Source of the DNA: Planktothrix rubescens CCAP 1459/22
GTDB taxonomy: Bacteria > Cyanobacteriota > Cyanobacteriia > Cyanobacteriales > Microcoleaceae
Length of the DNA: 64,000 nt
Assembly: GCA_904830895.1 (NCBI GenBank)
Contig: LR882958.1
Coordinates: forward strand, 5,165,501-5,229,500
Direction of reading: 5' to 3'
The notes beneath the pieces are model-generated. The model did no database searches and was not told the origin of the DNA. It saw only the letters and a program-made list of their open reading frames with translations. Positions 8,384 to 18,432 of this stretch are shown piece after piece; within the stretch, counting starts at the first letter, position 1; each line of letters starts with the position of its first letter. A program made the translations under genes and the position numbers.

Positions 8384-9268
8384 TTACAGAATAATTAACT
8401 TTTTAGCTCTTTCTGAACGAGCTTCGGCTGATTCCATCACTTCTGATAATTTCTCGACTACTTCACCTGGATAATTTTCTAATATTCGGGTAGAGAGGGA
8501 AATCCGATGGCGACCTTCATCTAAACTAATCACCATTGCTTTGATAAAGTTACCTACGGGGAAAAGGGTGGGTAAAGATTCAACATATTTTTGACTGACT
8601 TCTTTAATGTGAATTAATCCGGTCACTCCTTCAATATCCACAAACACGCCAAAGGGTTTAACTCCCATGACTTTTCCTTCCACCAGTTGACCGACTTCTA
8701 GTTGACTAAAACCGATGGATTGAGAGGCTAATCTTTGGGATAAAACAATTTTATTCCGTTCGGGATCTAATTCTAAAATACTAACACTTAAAGATTGATC
8801 AACTAAGGAGTCTAGGTCGTCTTTTTCTAAGAGATGCGATCGAGGAATAAATCCTCGTAAAGAATGAACTTCAACGGTCACACCTCCTCGATTTACTCCG
8901 GTCACTCTAGCTTGTAAAGATTGACCTCCATTTTGAGCGTCTAGGAGTTGATCCCAAATTTGTTTCATTTCTAATTGTCGGATGGAAAGTAAGATTTGAC
9001 CATCGGCATTTTGTTCTCTAATAATTAGAAAATCTCGCTCCTCTTTTAAGGGGAGAATTTCGGAAACATCCTCAACTTCTACAATTGAAATCTCTTTTTT
9101 AGGAATAAAACCAGGAGATTTAGCTCCTTTAATATCAATGTAAGCACCATCACTGGTATAGGATTCTACCTGACCCTTGACGATTTGCCCTTTATGTAAA
9201 TCATAATTCTGTTGATCTAGGGCTTTGGCAAAATCATCAAGAGAAAAGGACGGGTTTTTAGTAGCCAT
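8384..9268 (-). CDS. 30S ribosomal protein S1 homologue (three S1 domains)
   Basis: 294 residues with three OB-fold S1 RNA-binding repeats at about 25-95, 105-180 and 190-262. The last is the most canonical (GKVMGVKPFGVFVDIEG). It is far shorter than the six-domain S1 of E. coli but matches the shorter cyanobacterial paralogue (rps1b/nucleic-acid-binding protein type). It probably helps mRNA binding at the 30S subunit or acts as a general RNA-binding protein. It is monocistronic with its own terminator. Which of the cyanobacterial S1 paralogues it is cannot be fixed without an alignment. Confidence 0.9.
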   Translation of the reverse strand: MATKNPSFSLDDFAKALDQQNYDLHKGQIVKGQVESYTSDGAYIDIKGAKSPGFIPKKEISIVEVEDVSEILPLKEERDFLIIREQNADGQILLSIRQLEMKQIWDQLLDAQNGGQSLQARVTGVNRGGVTVEVHSLRGFIPRSHLLEKDDLDSLVDQSLSVSILELDPERNKIVLSQRLASQSIGFSQLEVGQLVEGKVMGVKPFGVFVDIEGVTGLIHIKEVSQKYVESLPTLFPVGNFIKAMVISLDEGRHRISLSTRILENYPGEVVEKLSEVMESAEARSERAKKLIIL

Positions 9269-9429
9269 AACAAAAAGTAAAGAAAAACAAAAATAAAGGT
9301 GTTAGGAACCTGCTTATAACGCTGCTCTCGTCTTCAACAACACTCCAATCTTCTGAGCATAACACAGTTAGAGGAGGTCGGGTGAATAAGGCGGACAGGG
9401 GAGGCGGAAGTAAAATATTCCCCATTCCC

Positions 9430-9457
9430 CATTCGTAATTCGTAATTCGTAATTCTC
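9430..9457. repeat. Heptamer tandem repeat (AATTCGT)n
   Basis: Short tandem copies of AATTCGT/CATTCGT run into the 3' end of the dienelactone hydrolase gene. It is the same unit as at 5116-5150. Confidence 0.7.
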
Positions 9458-10191
9458 TATAACTCCTGCTGAAAGATTTGTTTAACCTGTGTCCAGGCGT
9501 CTTGAGCAGCTTGGGGGTTGTAGGTGCTGCGTTGGTCGCAGAAGAAGCCGTGATCGGTTTTGTAGCGGAAAATTTGATGGGGAATTTGATGGTTTTGGAG
9601 TTCGGTTTCGATTTGATCTACTTGTTCGTTAGGAATTAGGGGATCTTCTGTGCCAAAAAAGCCATAGAGAACCCCTTGAATGTCTGCTGTACGGGTGATT
9701 GTTGGGGCTCCGCCACCGGGGGTCATAGTGGCAATCCCAGCCCCATAGAAACAGGCTGTGGCTTGGATATCGGGGAGGGTGGCGGCTAAATAGACGACGT
9801 GACCGCCAAAACAAAACCCAATGGTACCGAATTTGGGTTTTAGGTTGGGGAGGGTTTTTAAGTATTTGAGGGTGGCTTGAATATCGCTTAATAGTTCTGG
9901 GGCGGTAGTTTGATCTTTATATTTTCGTCCTAATTCTATATCCTCTGGAGTATAACCGACATCAAAACCCGGGGCAAAGCGTTGATAAATGGCGGGTGCG
10001 ATCGCAATATATCCTTCTTTGGCGATGCGTTCGGTCACATCTCTAATATGGGAATTAACCCCAAAAATTTCTTGAATCACAATCACGGCGGGAAATGGCC
10101 CTTCTCCCTGGGGTTGAGCGAGATAGGCGTCAATTTGTAAGTCCCCATTGGGAATCTGAACATTGGTGGTGTGTAGGGGTTGATTGATCAT
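9457..10191 (-). CDS. Dienelactone hydrolase family protein
   Basis: A 244-residue alpha/beta hydrolase. The nucleophile elbow GFCFGG gives a catalytic Cys, as in dienelactone hydrolase. The acid is in TEDPLIP and the His in DHGFFC near the C-terminus. The oxyanion region IVIQEIFGVN is canonical. Family members hydrolyse dienelactones in chloroaromatic breakdown, but most bacterial homologues have unknown substrates and no ring-cleavage genes lie nearby. It is a cytosolic, single gene; the 300-base gap upstream separates it from a divergent GntR regulator. Confidence 0.9.
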   Translation of the reverse strand: MINQPLHTTNVQIPNGDLQIDAYLAQPQGEGPFPAVIVIQEIFGVNSHIRDVTERIAKEGYIAIAPAIYQRFAPGFDVGYTPEDIELGRKYKDQTTAPELLSDIQATLKYLKTLPNLKPKFGTIGFCFGGHVVYLAATLPDIQATACFYGAGIATMTPGGGAPTITRTADIQGVLYGFFGTEDPLIPNEQVDQIETELQNHQIPHQIFRYKTDHGFFCDQRSTYNPQAAQDAWTQVKQIFQQEL

Positions 10192-10492
10192 TATCTTTTA
10201 ATCTGTTACGAATAACTCTCAACACTATACCGATATATCCCCAAATCGGGTAATATGCAAGATATCAAATGATTGCAATTGATAATGAATAAAATTAATC
10301 AAAACTTTCTGATACAAAACGGGTAAAACTTTAGAACTCGTTAAAAAAAACAAAAAGCCGATCAATAAATGGCACAATTAAAATTAAAGGGTGTAAAAAT
10401 TTTCAGGAGATAAATCCATATTTTTCTCAAACAGTAATGTCTGGGAAATAGACACTTAACCCATTTTTCTTTATTCCCTTGGAGATTTAATC
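10192..10492. other. Intergenic region between DLH and GntR genes
   Basis: About 300 AT-rich bases between divergent genes, presumably holding both promoters. I see no convincing operator, gene or RNA. Confidence 0.5.
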
Positions 10493-11476
10493 ATGGTTCG
10501 GTTTTATATTCAACCTGATAGCGATATTCCCGCCTCTAACCAACTATTTAATCAGATTAGATTTGCGATCGCCTCTCGAGAATTTCCCCCTGGACAACGT
10601 TTACCCAGCACTCGTCAACTGGCGATGGAAACGGGATTACACCGGAATACGATTAGCAAAGTTTATCGACAATTGGAAGATAATGGTTTAGTAGAAGCTC
10701 AGGCGGGATCGGGGATTTATGTGCGGGCTTTAGGTAATGAAAGTGGCTCTAGGTTAAACTCGCCGATTTTAGAAGATTATCCCCAAGCTAATAAAACTAT
10801 TCAACGAAGTTTGGATGAATTATTATCTCAAGGATGTACCCTGAATCAAGCCAGAGAAATGTTTCTTGGGGAAATTGATTGGCGATTACGGTGTAGTGCC
10901 CGGGTTTTAGTAACGGCTCCGGCTCAAGATATTGGGATTGGAGAATTAATGGCTCAGGAATTAGAAGAAGCCCTAAAAATTCCAGTACAATTAGTCCCGA
11001 TTGAACAGCTACCCGAATTATTAGAAAAAGTCCCATCGGGAACGGTGGTGACCAGTCGCTATTTTATTGGACAAGCCGAAGCCATTGCCGCCCCTAAGTC
11101 CGTGCGGGTGATTCCGATTGATATTCATAACTATGCGAAGGAAATTGAGTTGGTGCGGGATGCTCCCAAGGGGACTTATTTAGGAATTGTGAGTCTGAGT
11201 TCGGGGTTATTAAGGGCGACGGAAGTGATTATTCACAGCTTGCGGGGGGATGATATTTTGGTACTGACGGCTCAATTAAGCGATCCCTATAAGATTAATT
11301 CGATTATTCGCACGGCGCGGATTATTATTTGTGATCAAGCCAGTTATCCGGTGATCAAGAATTTGGTTCATACCAATCGAGAAGAATTGATTCGTCAACC
11401 TCAATTGGTCTGCTGTCCGAATTATATTGGTGCAGAATCAATTAATTTGCTCAAACGGGAGTTAGGTTTGAGTTAA
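10493..11476 (+). CDS. GntR-family transcriptional regulator
   Basis: 327 residues. The N-terminal GntR winged helix (about 1-75) is clear: GQRLPSTRQLAMETGLHRNT is the recognition helix-turn-helix, followed by the wing EAQAGSGIYV. The C-terminal 230 residues do not look like an aminotransferase (MocR) or a UTRA domain. They alternate beta strands and helices (LVTAPAQDIGIG, GTVVTSRYF) and may bind a ligand or be an effector domain restricted to cyanobacteria. The effector is unknown. It is divergent from the dienelactone hydrolase gene, a possible target. The next gene follows 55 bases later on the same strand. Confidence 0.88.
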   Translation: MVRFYIQPDSDIPASNQLFNQIRFAIASREFPPGQRLPSTRQLAMETGLHRNTISKVYRQLEDNGLVEAQAGSGIYVRALGNESGSRLNSPILEDYPQANKTIQRSLDELLSQGCTLNQAREMFLGEIDWRLRCSARVLVTAPAQDIGIGELMAQELEEALKIPVQLVPIEQLPELLEKVPSGTVVTSRYFIGQAEAIAAPKSVRVIPIDIHNYAKEIELVRDAPKGTYLGIVSLSSGLLRATEVIIHSLRGDDILVLTAQLSDPYKINSIIRTARIIICDQASYPVIKNLVHTNREELIRQPQLVCCPNYIGAESINLLKRELGLS

Positions 11477-11531
11477 AATTGAACATCTAAAATTTTAATG
11501 GTAGAATATCTCACTTACTAGGGAGAAAATT

Positions 11532-13022
11532 ATGAAAACAGCAGTTTTAGAACAAAAGCAAAAACAAGATATTAGCAAATCCTCCGAGGTAGAAGCTAAA
11601 AATCCTTTTTTAGAAGAAGAAACGGAAGAATATAATCCTTTTGATATTCAAGATATAGAGGCTTTAGAGGATATCAGTACATCGGTTGAGGAAGAAACTG
11701 ATATTGATGAACCATCTCCCCAAGAACCACCAATTCGTAAGGGATTAAATCTAGTTTTACTGGCTAAAATTGCTGCGGTTTTACTTGTGGTATTTGGATG
11801 TGTTTATACTGTAACTCGTCCCTGTGTGACGGGAGAATGTCAGGAAATAGATACCGCCAGAGATTTTAGTCAAAAATCTAAACAAATCATTGAAACCGTC
11901 AGTTCTTCTAAAGCTCCTATTTTGGCGTCAGAAGATTTACAATCGGGGATTAAACTCTTAGAAACCATTCCTTTTTGGTCGCCCCGTTATCCTGAATCCC
12001 AAGCTCTTTTATCGGTTTATCGTCAAGAATATAACGAATTAAATTCGGTAGTTAAATCCTTAAATGTGGCGGCAAAGGCTTCAGAAATGGGTCAAAATCC
12101 ACCCCATTCCGTAGAAGATTGGACGAAAATGCAATCTTTATGGGAAGAAGCGATCGCCCTTTTAGATCAAGTTCCTAATAGTAGTATTGTTTATCCCTTT
12201 GCTCAAGCCCGATGGCAACAATATCGTGCTAATTTAGGGGATGTGAGAAATCGCTTAAAATTAGAACGGGATGGGGAACAAATTTTAGCCACGGCGAAGA
12301 AAACCGCCCAAGTTGCAGAAGCCCGTCAAGGAGTAGCCAAATATGCCGAAAGTTGGCAACAGGTGTTTGAAACTTGGCAAACCGCAGCTAATACTTTATC
12401 GACTATTCCCTATGGGACAACGGCTTATCAATCAGCCCAGGTTTTATTAGCCCGGTATCAACCTAAAGTAGAATCGGCTCGCGATCGCAAAACCATTGAA
12501 CAAGTGGGTTTAGATGCTTATAATCAAGCGATTAGTAATTCTGAACAAGCCAAACTTTTAGAACAACGGGGTGCTTGGTCTGAGGCTGTTACCTATTGGA
12601 GTCGGGCGGTCAGTTACGGAAAACAAGTTCCGGTTAGTAGTTCCTATTCTGCGAAAATTAAGCCCCTTTTAACAACATTTAATGAGTCTTGGAAACGGGC
12701 AGATATTCAAAATCAGATTACATCTCGTTTGGAAAAAGCCCGTCAAGATTTAGGTAAATTATGCAGTGGAAATCCCAAGGTTTGTAACTATAGTGTAACT
12801 GAAAGTTTGATTACGGTTCGCTTAACCTCTGAATATGTCAATCAAATTCAATCTACGGCTAAAAATGCCGATCAAGCAGGGGATTCTAAAAAACGTTCCG
12901 AAGCTGAAAAGCACGTTCAAGTCCTCAAAGTTGCTTTAGAAACTATTAGTCAAAATGCCAAAATTTCCCTAGAAGTTTATGGGGCTAATAACGAAAAAAT
13001 TGCCACCCATGTTCCTTTATAA
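11532..13022 (+). CDS. Single-pass membrane protein with helical repeats
   Basis: 496 residues, function unknown. The N-terminal 65 residues are strongly acidic with two NPF motifs (NPFLEEE, NPFDIQD). One transmembrane helix spans about 72-93, followed by a Cys pair (RPCVTGEC). The rest is long-helical, with repeats of the type W..A..LL..IP....Y..AQ....Y around 150-300, resembling TPR-like or coiled-coil hairpins. It is likely a membrane-anchored scaffold with a large extracytoplasmic region. It follows the GntR gene by 55 bases, with AGGGAG ahead of the ATG, and may be co-transcribed with it. Confidence 0.75.
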   Translation: MKTAVLEQKQKQDISKSSEVEAKNPFLEEETEEYNPFDIQDIEALEDISTSVEEETDIDEPSPQEPPIRKGLNLVLLAKIAAVLLVVFGCVYTVTRPCVTGECQEIDTARDFSQKSKQIIETVSSSKAPILASEDLQSGIKLLETIPFWSPRYPESQALLSVYRQEYNELNSVVKSLNVAAKASEMGQNPPHSVEDWTKMQSLWEEAIALLDQVPNSSIVYPFAQARWQQYRANLGDVRNRLKLERDGEQILATAKKTAQVAEARQGVAKYAESWQQVFETWQTAANTLSTIPYGTTAYQSAQVLLARYQPKVESARDRKTIEQVGLDAYNQAISNSEQAKLLEQRGAWSEAVTYWSRAVSYGKQVPVSSSYSAKIKPLLTTFNESWKRADIQNQITSRLEKARQDLGKLCSGNPKVCNYSVTESLITVRLTSEYVNQIQSTAKNADQAGDSKKRSEAEKHVQVLKVALETISQNAKISLEVYGANNEKIATHVPL

Positions 13023-13043
13023 AAACTGCTAAGTAGTTAGGCT

Positions 13044-13178
13044 CATTGTTGTGCGTTGTTGTGCGTTGTTGCGCGTTGTTGCGCACGTTGTTGCGCACGT
13101 TGTTGCGCTTCAGCGCACGTTGTTGTGCTTCAGCGCCCCTAGAAAGAGCGCTAAAGCGCAACAACGGCAACAACGTTT
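13044..13178. repeat. GTTGTTGCGC tandem repeats with hairpin
   Basis: About 135 bases between convergent genes: repeated TTGTTGCGC/TTGTTGTGC units, then GCGCTTCAGCGC and a closing GCGCTAAAGCGCAACAAC. The right part pairs with the left repeats. A related GCGCTTAAGCGCAACAAC lies at 54470-54487. It probably terminates transcription from both sides. Confidence 0.75.
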
Positions 13179-15239
13179 TTAGGAATTAATCTGGAGAACT
13201 CGCTTTAAAAAAGCAAATTGATCGGCAATTTCCTCAATCACTTTATCCGTGGGTTTTCCGGCGCCATGTCCGGCTTTTGTTTCAATTCTGATTAATACTG
13301 GATTTTCCCCAATATGGTGTTCCTGTAAAGCAGAAGCAAACTTAAAACTATGGGCGGGAACCACTCGATCATCATGATCTCCTGTGGTAATTAAAGTAGC
13401 AGGATAGGCGGTTCCTGGCTTCAAATTATGCAGAGGAGAATAGGCGTATAAGGCTTGAAATTCTTCGGGATTTTCCGGCGAACCATAATCGGAACACCAG
13501 GCCCAACCAATAGTAAATTTATGGAAGCGGAGCATATCTAAAACCCCCACCGCAGGTAACACCGCCGCGAATAAATCCGGGCGTTGAATCATACAAGCTC
13601 CTACTAACAACCCACCATTACTTCCCCCCATAATTGCTAATTTTTCAGCCGAAGTATAGCGTTTTTCTATTAACCATTCGGCGGCACTAATAAAGTCATC
13701 AAAGACATTTTGTTTCTTGAGTTTTGTTCCGGCTTGATGCCAATTTTCTCCATATTCTCCCCCGCCTCGTAAATTGGCGATCGCATAAACACCACCCATT
13801 TCCAACCAGACTAAACGACTAATAGAAAACGAAGGCGTTAGGGAAATATTAAATCCCCCATATCCATATAATATTGTCGGGTTATTTCCATTCAATTCTA
13901 CCCCTTTTTTAGCAGTAATAAACATGGGAATTAAAGTACCATCTTTACTGGGATAAAAAATTTGTTGGGTTTCGTAATCATCGGGATTAAAGTCAACCTG
14001 AGCTTGACGATAAATTGTACTTTCTCCCGTAATCAGATTGTAGCGATAAATAGTATTAGGAGCGGTGAAACTGGTATAACTATAGAAGGTTTCCGTATCA
14101 TATCGCTTCCCCCCAAAACCTCCCACAGAACCAATTCCTGGTAATTCAATTTCCCGAACAAATGACCCATCTAAATTAAAGATTTTCATTTGAGTATGGG
14201 CATCTTTCAAATAATCGGCAATGAATTGATTATTTAAAATGTTAACTCCTTCTAGGGTTTCTGGAGCTTCGGGAATAATTTCGGTAGGAATTTTGGTATT
14301 AATATCAATGGCAATTACTCGACTTCGAGAAGCATCTAAATCCGTCGTAAACCAAAAGATATCTCCTTGATAATCAATAAAACTATAACTGGCTTCAAAC
14401 TCAGAAATTAGTTCTATAACCTCAGTATTGGGTTGAGTTAAATCTTGATAAAAAACCAAGTTTTTAGATTCAGTTCCCTTCCAAACAGAAATAATTAAAT
14501 ACTTACCATCTTCGGTAACAAATCCATTAAATCCCCATTCTTTATGATCAGGACGTTCATAAATTAAGGTATCTTCAGATTGGTCAGTTCCTAAATGATG
14601 GTAATAGAGTTTTTGAAAATAATTGATTTCTTCTAAAGGTTTTCCGTCCTGGGGTTGATCATAACGACTATAATAGAATCCTTGATGATCGTGTGTCCAA
14701 GATGCTCCCGAAAATTTAACCCATTTTAAATGATCCGATAAATCTTCTTTAGTATTAATATCTCTGACTTTCCATTCTTGCCAATCAGAACCGGAAGTTG
14801 ATAACCCGTAAGCGATTAAATTTCCATCTTCACTAATAGACATTCCTGATAGGGCAACTGTACCATCATCAGATAGGATATTTGGGTCTAATAAAACTTC
14901 AGGTTCGGCATCTAATGAGTCTAAAACATACAAAATACTTTGATTCTGGAGTCCATCATTTTTAAAATAAAAATAGCGATTTCCCTGCTTAAAAGGAATC
15001 CCATATTTTTCATAATCCCAAAGTTGAGTTAGGCGTTGTTTAATCGTTTCTTTGGCTGGAATTTGATTCAAATAACCGAATGTTACCGCGTTTTGGGCTT
15101 CAACCCATGAAGCGGTTTCTTCTGAGTCTAAATCTTCTAACCACCGATAGGGGTCAGCAACGGTGACGCCATGATAATTGTCAACTTGATCAGATTTCCG
15201 AGTTTGAGGATAGCTAAAGATTGAATTCTGTTCAGACAT
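13179..15239 (-). CDS. Prolyl oligopeptidase family serine peptidase
   Basis: A 686-residue cytosolic S9A peptidase that cleaves short peptides after proline. The N-terminal segment and beta-propeller (about 1-430) gate access. The C-terminal alpha/beta-hydrolase carries the triad: Ser in GGSNGG (about residue 540), Asp in DHDDRVVP (about 625) and His in AGHGAGKP (about 659). The start at MSEQNSIFSYP is chosen because it begins the family's N-terminus. The open frame extends 22 codons upstream with repetitive, non-conserved sequence. Length is typical. Convergent with the helical-repeat membrane protein. Confidence 0.95.
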   Translation of the reverse strand: MSEQNSIFSYPQTRKSDQVDNYHGVTVADPYRWLEDLDSEETASWVEAQNAVTFGYLNQIPAKETIKQRLTQLWDYEKYGIPFKQGNRYFYFKNDGLQNQSILYVLDSLDAEPEVLLDPNILSDDGTVALSGMSISEDGNLIAYGLSTSGSDWQEWKVRDINTKEDLSDHLKWVKFSGASWTHDHQGFYYSRYDQPQDGKPLEEINYFQKLYYHHLGTDQSEDTLIYERPDHKEWGFNGFVTEDGKYLIISVWKGTESKNLVFYQDLTQPNTEVIELISEFEASYSFIDYQGDIFWFTTDLDASRSRVIAIDINTKIPTEIIPEAPETLEGVNILNNQFIADYLKDAHTQMKIFNLDGSFVREIELPGIGSVGGFGGKRYDTETFYSYTSFTAPNTIYRYNLITGESTIYRQAQVDFNPDDYETQQIFYPSKDGTLIPMFITAKKGVELNGNNPTILYGYGGFNISLTPSFSISRLVWLEMGGVYAIANLRGGGEYGENWHQAGTKLKKQNVFDDFISAAEWLIEKRYTSAEKLAIMGGSNGGLLVGACMIQRPDLFAAVLPAVGVLDMLRFHKFTIGWAWCSDYGSPENPEEFQALYAYSPLHNLKPGTAYPATLITTGDHDDRVVPAHSFKFASALQEHHIGENPVLIRIETKAGHGAGKPTDKVIEEIADQFAFLKRVLQINS

Positions 15240-15433
15240 GGGGTTAAATAATAAGGGTTGAACTGTACTGTAGTGTACTGTAGGGTGAGAGCATCGCAGC
15301 GTCACGCACCACTTGACAGATGATTAAATTGAGATCATCGGCGAGTTTTGATAAATTATTTTGAGGTATTCTCGAACTCACCCCTACTGATTCTATTATA
15401 ATTGAAAAAGATCATTATGATGAAATTAAATTT

Positions 15434-16414
15434 ATGATCAATCAACAAATTACTTACAGTCGGGCTTATACCTTAGTTCCGACGTATGATTGTTTTAATC
15501 GCTGTAGTTATTGTAACTTTAGAACCGATATTGGTAAAAGTCCCTGGTTAACCTTAACAGAAGCCGAAAAAATTTTAAAATCACTTCAAAATCAAGGAAT
15601 TATTGAGATTTTAGTATTAAGTGGAGAAGTCCATCCCAATAGTTCTCAACGTTTGGCTTGGTTTAAACGGATTTATGAATTATGTGAATTAGCAATATCT
15701 TTAGGATTTTTACCCCATACCAATGTTGGGCCATTAAATTTCACGGAAATGACCCAATTAAAACAAGTGAATGTTTCTATGGGTTTAATGTTAGAACAAA
15801 TTAACCCCAAATTATTAGAAACCGTTCATCGTTATTCCCCTAGTAAAATCCCAGGACTGCGATTAAAACAGTTAGAATGGGCAGGAGAATTAAAAATACC
15901 ATTTACCACGGGTTTATTATTGGGAATTGGAGAAACCTCGACAGACTGGCGAGATACTTTAAATGCAATCACAATGATTCATAAACGATGGGGACATATT
16001 CAAGAAGTAATTTTACAACCCCATAGTTTAGGGAGTCAACAAAGCGATCCCAGAAACAGTTTTAATTTACAACAATTACCCGAATTTGTGGCGATCGCCC
16101 ATTCTATTTTACCTCCTGATATTACCTTACAAATACCCCCCAATTTAGTTACCCATCCTGATATTTTATTAGCCTGTTTGGAAGCCGGGGCGCGGGATCT
16201 CGGCGGAATCGGCCCCCGTGACGAAGTGAACCCCGACTATCCCCATCCCCATCAGCAGTCCTTACAGGAGATTCTAGCCCCCAATGGGTGGGAATTGGTG
16301 CGACGGCTGCCCGTTTATCCTCAGTACGATCCTTGGGTATTCCCTGACCTGCAAGGAGTTGTGACGGAATGGCGAAGAAAACTTGCTATTTCAGAAACAC
16401 CTGTGTTATATTAA
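15434..16414 (+). CDS. cofG: 7,8-didemethyl-8-hydroxy-5-deazariboflavin synthase subunit CofG
   Basis: A 326-residue radical SAM enzyme. CofG and CofH together join 5-amino-6-ribitylaminouracil and tyrosine to form F0, the deazaflavin chromophore. The 4Fe-4S motif CxxxCxxC is at Cys20, Cys24 and Cys27 (CFNRCSYC), with the GE loop VLSGEV. In cyanobacteria F0 mainly serves as antenna in certain photolyases, since full F420 synthesis is often absent (family knowledge, not shown here). cofH is not in this window. tRNA-Cys follows by 16 bases, so read-through is possible. Confidence 0.93.
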   Translation: MINQQITYSRAYTLVPTYDCFNRCSYCNFRTDIGKSPWLTLTEAEKILKSLQNQGIIEILVLSGEVHPNSSQRLAWFKRIYELCELAISLGFLPHTNVGPLNFTEMTQLKQVNVSMGLMLEQINPKLLETVHRYSPSKIPGLRLKQLEWAGELKIPFTTGLLLGIGETSTDWRDTLNAITMIHKRWGHIQEVILQPHSLGSQQSDPRNSFNLQQLPEFVAIAHSILPPDITLQIPPNLVTHPDILLACLEAGARDLGGIGPRDEVNPDYPHPHQQSLQEILAPNGWELVRRLPVYPQYDPWVFPDLQGVVTEWRRKLAISETPVLY

Positions 16415-16430
16415 ATAACTGCATGGTCGT

Positions 16431-16501
<71 letters not shown>

Positions 16502-16625
16502 TTAAAATAATCAATTTATGGGGTCTAGTCTTTCAGGATTTGATCCTTTATTTAGTTTGTTTGTTATGATCAAATATTATTACGGAACCTGCCCCTACAT
16601 TTTCTTGTTTCCCCCAAAATAACTT

Positions 16626-17846
16626 ATGTTAGATCTAACAAAATTGGCTCAACAAATGCAAGGCATGAGTCAACATATTAATCGAGAAGCAGAAGCATCC
16701 CGTAAACGCATTGAAATCGCTTTAAATTTAATTGAACAAGCGAAATTAAATGATGATCAGTTAATGCGGAACTATGAAGACTTTCAGGCGAAAATGATCT
16801 TTAAACCCGCTACTCCCTTAGAACCTTTAAGTTATTGTCCTGATATTAATGCACCTCCTTTAGCCCATACCGTTTTTGCCACGGATGGTTCCCAAATTGC
16901 GCCCAGTGCCCATGAAATTGCCTATTGTTATTTAATTAATATCGGGCGAGTAATTTTACATTATGGTCAAAGTCGTCATCCGATTTTAGATAGTATTCCT
17001 GAAATTTATTATCGCCCGGAAGACTTATATTTATCCCGCCAATGGGGAATTAAAACCGAAGAATGGATGGGATATCGTCGGGCCGTATCGGAAGCGATTA
17101 TTTTAGCAGAATCGGGGAATCAATTATTAGAAATTTCACCAAATCAACAGTTAACTGTTCCCACTTTAGCCTTAGTTGATGGCTCGTTAATCTATTGGTT
17201 TTTAGAACAATTACCCTCAGAAGCCAGAGATTTAATTTTATTACCAATTTTAGAATCTTGGGAACAGTTACGGTTAGCGGGTATTCCTTTATTTGGATAT
17301 GTCAGTGCTTCTCGTAGTAGTGAAAGTTTATCTTTTTTACGGTTACAATCCTGTCCCTTTGATCAACCCAATTGTTTACAACATTGTCCGGGGATAGGAG
17401 GTATAATTTCAACCGGAAGCGAGAAAAAAGCCCCTTGTCAAGTGTTTGAACCCCTGCGGGATACGGTATTATGGGAATCCCAATTAAAACCCGGTCAACG
17501 GAGTCCTTTTTGGCGTTCTAATTCATCAATTTTAGATTTATATGAACATCATCAAATCTATTTTTGTTATGTGAATATGGGTAGTGAAATCGCCCGTTTA
17601 GAAGTTCCGGCTTGGGTGGTAGAAAATTCTGACCAATTAGAGTTAGCATTAGGAATGGTGATGGCGCAAGTTCAAAAGGGATATGGTTATCCAGTAGTGT
17701 TAGCAGAAGCCCATAATCAAGCAGTGGTAAAAGGGGGCGATCGCACTCGATTTTTTACCATGTTAGAGCAAGAAATGATTAAAGCGGGATTAAGAAATGT
17801 GGGAATTTCTTATAAGGAAGCAAGAAAAAGAGGTAGTATTGCGTGA
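16626..17846 (+). CDS. NurA-domain nuclease
   Basis: 406 residues. The NurA core starts with the metal-binding FATDGSQI (Asp87) and continues through a second acidic cluster (VDGSLIYW) to a C-terminal GYPVVLAEAHNQA segment. NurA enzymes are RNase H-like 5'-3' nucleases. In archaea they work with the HerA translocase in end resection at double-strand breaks, while the bacterial role is less defined. No herA-like gene lies next to it here. The N-terminal 50 residues form a coiled coil. Length is usual for cyanobacterial homologues. Confidence 0.85.
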   Translation: MLDLTKLAQQMQGMSQHINREAEASRKRIEIALNLIEQAKLNDDQLMRNYEDFQAKMIFKPATPLEPLSYCPDINAPPLAHTVFATDGSQIAPSAHEIAYCYLINIGRVILHYGQSRHPILDSIPEIYYRPEDLYLSRQWGIKTEEWMGYRRAVSEAIILAESGNQLLEISPNQQLTVPTLALVDGSLIYWFLEQLPSEARDLILLPILESWEQLRLAGIPLFGYVSASRSSESLSFLRLQSCPFDQPNCLQHCPGIGGIISTGSEKKAPCQVFEPLRDTVLWESQLKPGQRSPFWRSNSSILDLYEHHQIYFCYVNMGSEIARLEVPAWVVENSDQLELALGMVMAQVQKGYGYPVVLAEAHNQAVVKGGDRTRFFTMLEQEMIKAGLRNVGISYKEARKRGSIA

Positions 17847-17859
17847 AATCAGTCATCAC

Positions 17860-17900
17860 TGTAGAGAGGTGCCATGGCGCGTCTATAGCACGTCTCTAGC
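17860..17900. repeat. Dispersed palindrome (GTAGAGACG...CGTCTCTAG type)
   Basis: GTAGAGAGGTGCCATGGCGC followed by CACGTCTCTAGC forms an imperfect hairpin. A relative with AGAGACGTGCC lies at 54421-54446. It lies just after the NurA stop codon. Confidence 0.65.
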
Positions 17901-17977
17901 AGTTATCAGAAAATACAATCAAAGAGTCCTGTGCGTCGTAGGTTGGCGTGCAGGACTTTTAGCCCTGTTTTCTTTAA

Positions 17978-18279
17978 ACCCCGAACCCCACAATTCATGT
18001 AGACAAAATTTACCGAACCAGAGAAAACCGAGCTTGGTGTAAAGAAAAAGGAATTAGAATGAGTGGCCCCCGTTAGGTAGACCACCAGGAATTAGTAGTA
18101 AAGCCACTAAGAAATAAGTATTAGAAGATGAAAAAATTAGGAATGCTATTGAGGGTAAATTTGGTCAAGGAAAAAGAAGATTTAGCCTCAATCGCATTAT
18201 GAATAAACTAGCTCATACTTCCGAAACGGCAATTACTATTACTTTTTTAGTCATGAATCTCTCTGTGATTCTTAGATAG
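17978..18279 (+). pseudogene. IS5-like transposase 3' remnant
   Basis: Translating in two frames gives the C-terminal third of a DDE transposase of the IS5 superfamily: YRTRENRAWCKEKGIRMSG, then (after a one-base deletion in a C-run near 18070) GRPP, an in-frame TAA, and RNAIEGKFGQGKRRF...FLVMNL before TAG. The start, catalytic core and inverted repeats are gone. It cannot make a transposase, but it shows past IS insertion at the left edge of the island. Confidence 0.85.
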
Positions 18280-18397
18280 ATTTTTTGGTCAATTTTTTTA
18301 TTCAATTACTTTTTTTGGGTAATTGATATTGCATGATTACCCTTCCCTTCAATATCAATGTTTTGAATTTAGCTTTAATCATCTATTGCTACCTGAT

Positions 18398-18430
18398 AAC
18401 AAAATTACGCAAATTCTCAAAATTTTTTTT
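18398..18430. repeat. AT-rich motif, copy 1 of 4
   Basis: AAAATTACGCAAATT followed by CTCAAAATTTTTTTT, ending three bases from the stop codon of the GrpE-like gene. Other copies are at 25569-25603, 26634-26664 and 32454-32488. Copies 1 and 3 also share the following ATTCATT. Confidence 0.8.
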
Positions 18431-18432
18431 AT

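Noticed and set aside
15240-15305. Longer start for prolyl oligopeptidase
   Set aside because: The extra 22 codons read short repeats (GTACTGTAGTG) and do not resemble the family N-terminus.
17797-18042. 81-residue plus-strand frame after NurA
   Set aside because: Overlaps the end of nurA and continues through dispersed repeats; the real signal there is a transposase remnant in another frame.
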